From Candidatus Pelagibacterales bacterium (GTDB lineage Bacteria > Pseudomonadota > Alphaproteobacteria > TMED109): DNA of 8,712 bases. Under the pieces are notes generated by a model, which was not told where the DNA came from, did not search any database, and was given only the letters and a program-made list of their open reading frames with translations. The position numbers and the translations under genes were made by a program. Location of the stretch: NCBI GenBank assembly GCA_002732015.1, contig PCCU01000044.1, positions 1-8,712 on the forward strand, read 5' to 3'. Below, piece by piece: positions 7,200 to 8,712 of this stretch; the stretch's first letter is position 1; every line of letters begins with the position of its first letter.

Positions 7200-7922
7200 A
7201 TGTTTTTAAAAACTTCATCAAAATTAAACACATTGACACATCTAGGAATTATAATGGATGGTAATAGAAGATGGGCTAAATCTAAAGGACTAGATGCTAT
7301 TAAAGGACACAAGCAGGGAATTGAAACAGCTAAAGTAATTATTAAGGCAGCTATGGAAGAAAATATTACTTTTTTAACTTTATATGCATTTTCTTCTGAA
7401 AATTGGAAAAGAGATCCATCAGAAATAAAGGACTTAATGAATTTACTTAGGTTTTTTTTGAATAATGAAATAAGCACTTTATCTAATTCAGGTGTTAAAC
7501 TTTCAATATTAGGGGACTTATCTCAGTTTGATGAAGATATTAAAAATAACATAAAAAAAGCTAGTTCGTATAATAAAGAAAATTTTAAAATTAACCTAAT
7601 TATGGCCATAAATTATGGAGCTAGACAGGAAATTACAAAGGCAGTAAAAAAAATATGTGAAGAGGTTTTAACAAAAAAAATACCCATTAATGCAATAAAT
7701 GAAAGAAAAATTGCAAGTAATTTATATACTAATGGATTGCCTGATCCAGATTTAATAATTAGAACTGGAGGAGATAGTAGGTTAAGTAATTTTTTATTAT
7801 GGCAGGCTGCTTATGCCGAATTAATGTTTTTTAAAAAAACATGGCCTGATTTTACAAAAAAAGATTTTTTGACAGCAATTTCAGAATTTAAAAGTAGAGA
7901 GAGAAGATTTGGGGGTCATTAA
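7200..7922 (+). CDS. uppS: Di-trans,poly-cis-undecaprenyl-diphosphate synthase
   Basis: Cis-prenyltransferase that adds eight isopentenyl units to farnesyl diphosphate to make C55 undecaprenyl diphosphate, the precursor of the lipid carrier for peptidoglycan and surface glycans; it works at the cytoplasmic face of the membrane. The 240-residue product has the signature MDGNRRWAK with the catalytic aspartate D20, LYAFSSENWKR (61-71), NYGARQEI, DPDLIIRTGGDSRLSNFLLW and AYAELMF, where E207 matches the Mg-binding glutamate of the E. coli enzyme. The signature reads RTGGDSR (188-194), with Asp192 where the E. coli enzyme has Glu. The ATG at 7200 lacks a Shine-Dalgarno and comes 7 nt after frr. The last 14 nt overlap cdsA. 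A general cis-prenyltransferase of other chain length cannot be ruled out from motifs, but one gene between frr and cdsA is nearly always UppS. Confidence 0.95.
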   Translation: MFLKTSSKLNTLTHLGIIMDGNRRWAKSKGLDAIKGHKQGIETAKVIIKAAMEENITFLTLYAFSSENWKRDPSEIKDLMNLLRFFLNNEISTLSNSGVKLSILGDLSQFDEDIKNNIKKASSYNKENFKINLIMAINYGARQEITKAVKKICEEVLTKKIPINAINERKIASNLYTNGLPDPDLIIRTGGDSRLSNFLLWQAAYAELMFFKKTWPDFTKKDFLTAISEFKSRERRFGGH

Positions 7923-8697
7923 TTATTTAAATAAAAATAATATTTTAGTAAAAAGATTTTTCTCTAGTATAATACTAATTTTTTTTGCCTTATATATTAA
8001 CCATTTGGGAGGCATTTACTTAATTATAGCAACCTTTTCTGCATCAATAGTCTTATTGATAGAACTTTATAAATTATTTGAAATTAAAGTTCTTCAGCCT
8101 ATTTTTATAAAAAATATTTTATTTTATGTTATTAGTTTTTTATTAATATACTATGATCAAAATAATTATCTCTTTATACTATTTTTTTTAGGATTTTTTG
8201 TCTCATTTGTAATATTTAAAAATAAAATTTTTTTTATATTATTATCATATATTTATATTCTATTACCTTTAATATTATTAGTATTTTTAAGCAAAGGCAG
8301 TGATGGAAAAACAATTATTTATTGGATATTTTTAGTAGTCTGGACAACAGATGTTTCAGGTTATATTTTTGGTAAAATTATTAAGGGGCCAAAGCTTATT
8401 CCAAGCATTAGCCCTAATAAAACCTGGTCAGGTTTTTTATCTGGTATTTTTCTTTCTGGCATATTTAGTATAGTTTTTTCATTTTTAATCGGTAATCAAA
8501 ATTACATAAACTTTTTCTTTCTAGGAGCATTGGGATCAATTATTAGTTCAATAGGAGACCTTTTTGAAAGTAAATTAAAAAGATTACGTAATAAAAAAGA
8601 TGTATCTAATTTTATACCTGGTCATGGAGGACTTTTAGATAGACTAGATGGCTTTTTATTTGCTATTCTATATTTTTATATACTTTCTTTGTTTTAG
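7909..8697 (+). CDS. cdsA: Phosphatidate cytidylyltransferase (CDP-diglyceride synthase)
   Basis: Integral inner-membrane enzyme making CDP-diacylglycerol from CTP and phosphatidate, the branch point for phosphatidylethanolamine, phosphatidylglycerol and cardiolipin. It has 262 residues, very rich in Ile, Leu and Phe, with about eight hydrophobic segments (roughly 17-32, 35-57, 66-82, 87-103, 107-128, 135-155, 174-195 and 200-217) and a short hydrophobic C-terminus. The family signature is complete from S221 to D247: SKLKR, KKD, PGHGG and DRLD, the region holding the metal and CTP ligands. TDVSGYIFGK (147-156) and SPNKTW (168-173) are also typical. TTG at 7909 is taken as start, overlapping uppS by 14 nt. 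No ATG or GTG occurs in frame before the first membrane segment, and only a weak purine run (GAGAGAAG) precedes the TTG. An ATT at 7918 is a less likely alternative. Function is secure; the exact start is less so. Confidence 0.95.
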   Translation: MGVINYLNKNNILVKRFFSSIILIFFALYINHLGGIYLIIATFSASIVLLIELYKLFEIKVLQPIFIKNILFYVISFLLIYYDQNNYLFILFFLGFFVSFVIFKNKIFFILLSYIYILLPLILLVFLSKGSDGKTIIYWIFLVVWTTDVSGYIFGKIIKGPKLIPSISPNKTWSGFLSGIFLSGIFSIVFSFLIGNQNYINFFFLGALGSIISSIGDLFESKLKRLRNKKDVSNFIPGHGGLLDRLDGFLFAILYFYILSLF

Positions 8698-8700
8698 GAG
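8696..8700 (+). promoter_or_regulatory. Shine-Dalgarno of the next gene (probably dxr)
   Basis: AGGAG overlaps the TAG stop of cdsA by two bases (stop at 8695-8697) and is followed, after six T residues, by TTG at 8707. The geometry is the same as at rpsB: AGGAG, six nucleotides, TTG. A ribosome finishing cdsA would sit on this site, so coupled translation is likely. Confidence 0.7.
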
Positions 8701-8706
8701 TTTTTT

Positions 8707-8712
8707 TTGAAA
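8707..8712 (+). CDS. dxr: Probable start of dxr (two codons only)
   Basis: TTG AAA at the right edge, preceded by a well-spaced AGGAG, would begin a protein with Met-Lys. In alphaproteobacteria and many other bacteria the gene after uppS-cdsA is dxr, encoding 1-deoxy-D-xylulose-5-phosphate reductoisomerase of the MEP isoprenoid pathway, which feeds substrate to UppS. The start is supported by the ribosome binding site. The identity rests on gene order alone and cannot be tested inside this window; rseP would be the next alternative. Confidence 0.4.

Noticed and set aside
7202..7213. 12-bp palindrome GTTTTTAAAAAC at the start of uppS
   Set aside because: It encodes the first residues of UppS and is A/T homopolymer-driven, with no loop, so it is unlikely to be an operator or a hairpin.
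7139..7477. 112-codon open frame on the minus strand across frr and uppS
   Set aside because: Entirely antisense to two firmly identified conserved genes and without family features.
1..8712. Mobile elements, CRISPR arrays, tRNA genes or foreign islands
   Set aside because: No direct-repeat arrays, transposase-like frames, tRNA-like cloverleafs or composition breaks were seen; the window is continuous conserved core genes.

Overview
The window is 8.7 kb of very AT-rich, densely packed bacterial DNA with every gene on the + strand. It holds a partial lolD, complete dnaE, rpsB, tsf, pyrH, frr, uppS and cdsA, and what is probably the first two codons of dxr. The protein sequences look alphaproteobacterial: S2 begins LPDFSMRQL and contains HRWNPKMKPYLFGVRN, EF-Ts has the extended central region usual in that class, and lolD lies directly before dnaE. 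The strong A+T bias, near-absence of spacer DNA and this gene order suggest a streamlined marine lineage of the SAR11/Pelagibacterales or HIMB59 kind. That placement is an inference from memory of gene order and composition, not from a tree.

Layout. Positions 1-568 carry the ATPase of the lipoprotein-releasing ABC transporter LolCDE, cut off just before its Walker A motif. dnaE (558-3998) overlaps the end of lolD by 11 nt and encodes the replicative polymerase alpha subunit. The 61-nt gap at 3999-4059 is the largest in the window and contains a perfect 9-bp hairpin ahead of rpsB. From 4060 onward runs the classic translation and envelope cluster rpsB-tsf-pyrH-frr-uppS-cdsA, with gaps of at most 24 nt or short overlaps. 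A strong ribosome binding site and TTG codon at the right edge fit dxr as the next gene. No non-coding stretch exceeds 300 bases.

Function. rpsB, tsf and frr supply ribosomal protein S2, the EF-Tu recycling factor and the ribosome recycling factor. pyrH supplies UDP for nucleotide and sugar-nucleotide synthesis. uppS makes the C55 lipid carrier precursor for peptidoglycan and other glycans. cdsA makes CDP-diacylglycerol for all phospholipids, and dxr would feed isoprenoid precursors to uppS. Together with lolD and dnaE the cluster links growth functions: replication, translation, membrane lipid, cell wall and outer-membrane lipoprotein traffic.

I found no undescribed system here. The most useful points for a second look are the rpsB leader hairpin, the split between strong Shine-Dalgarno starts (two of them on TTG) and starts with none, and the loss of metal ligands in the DnaE PHP domain.
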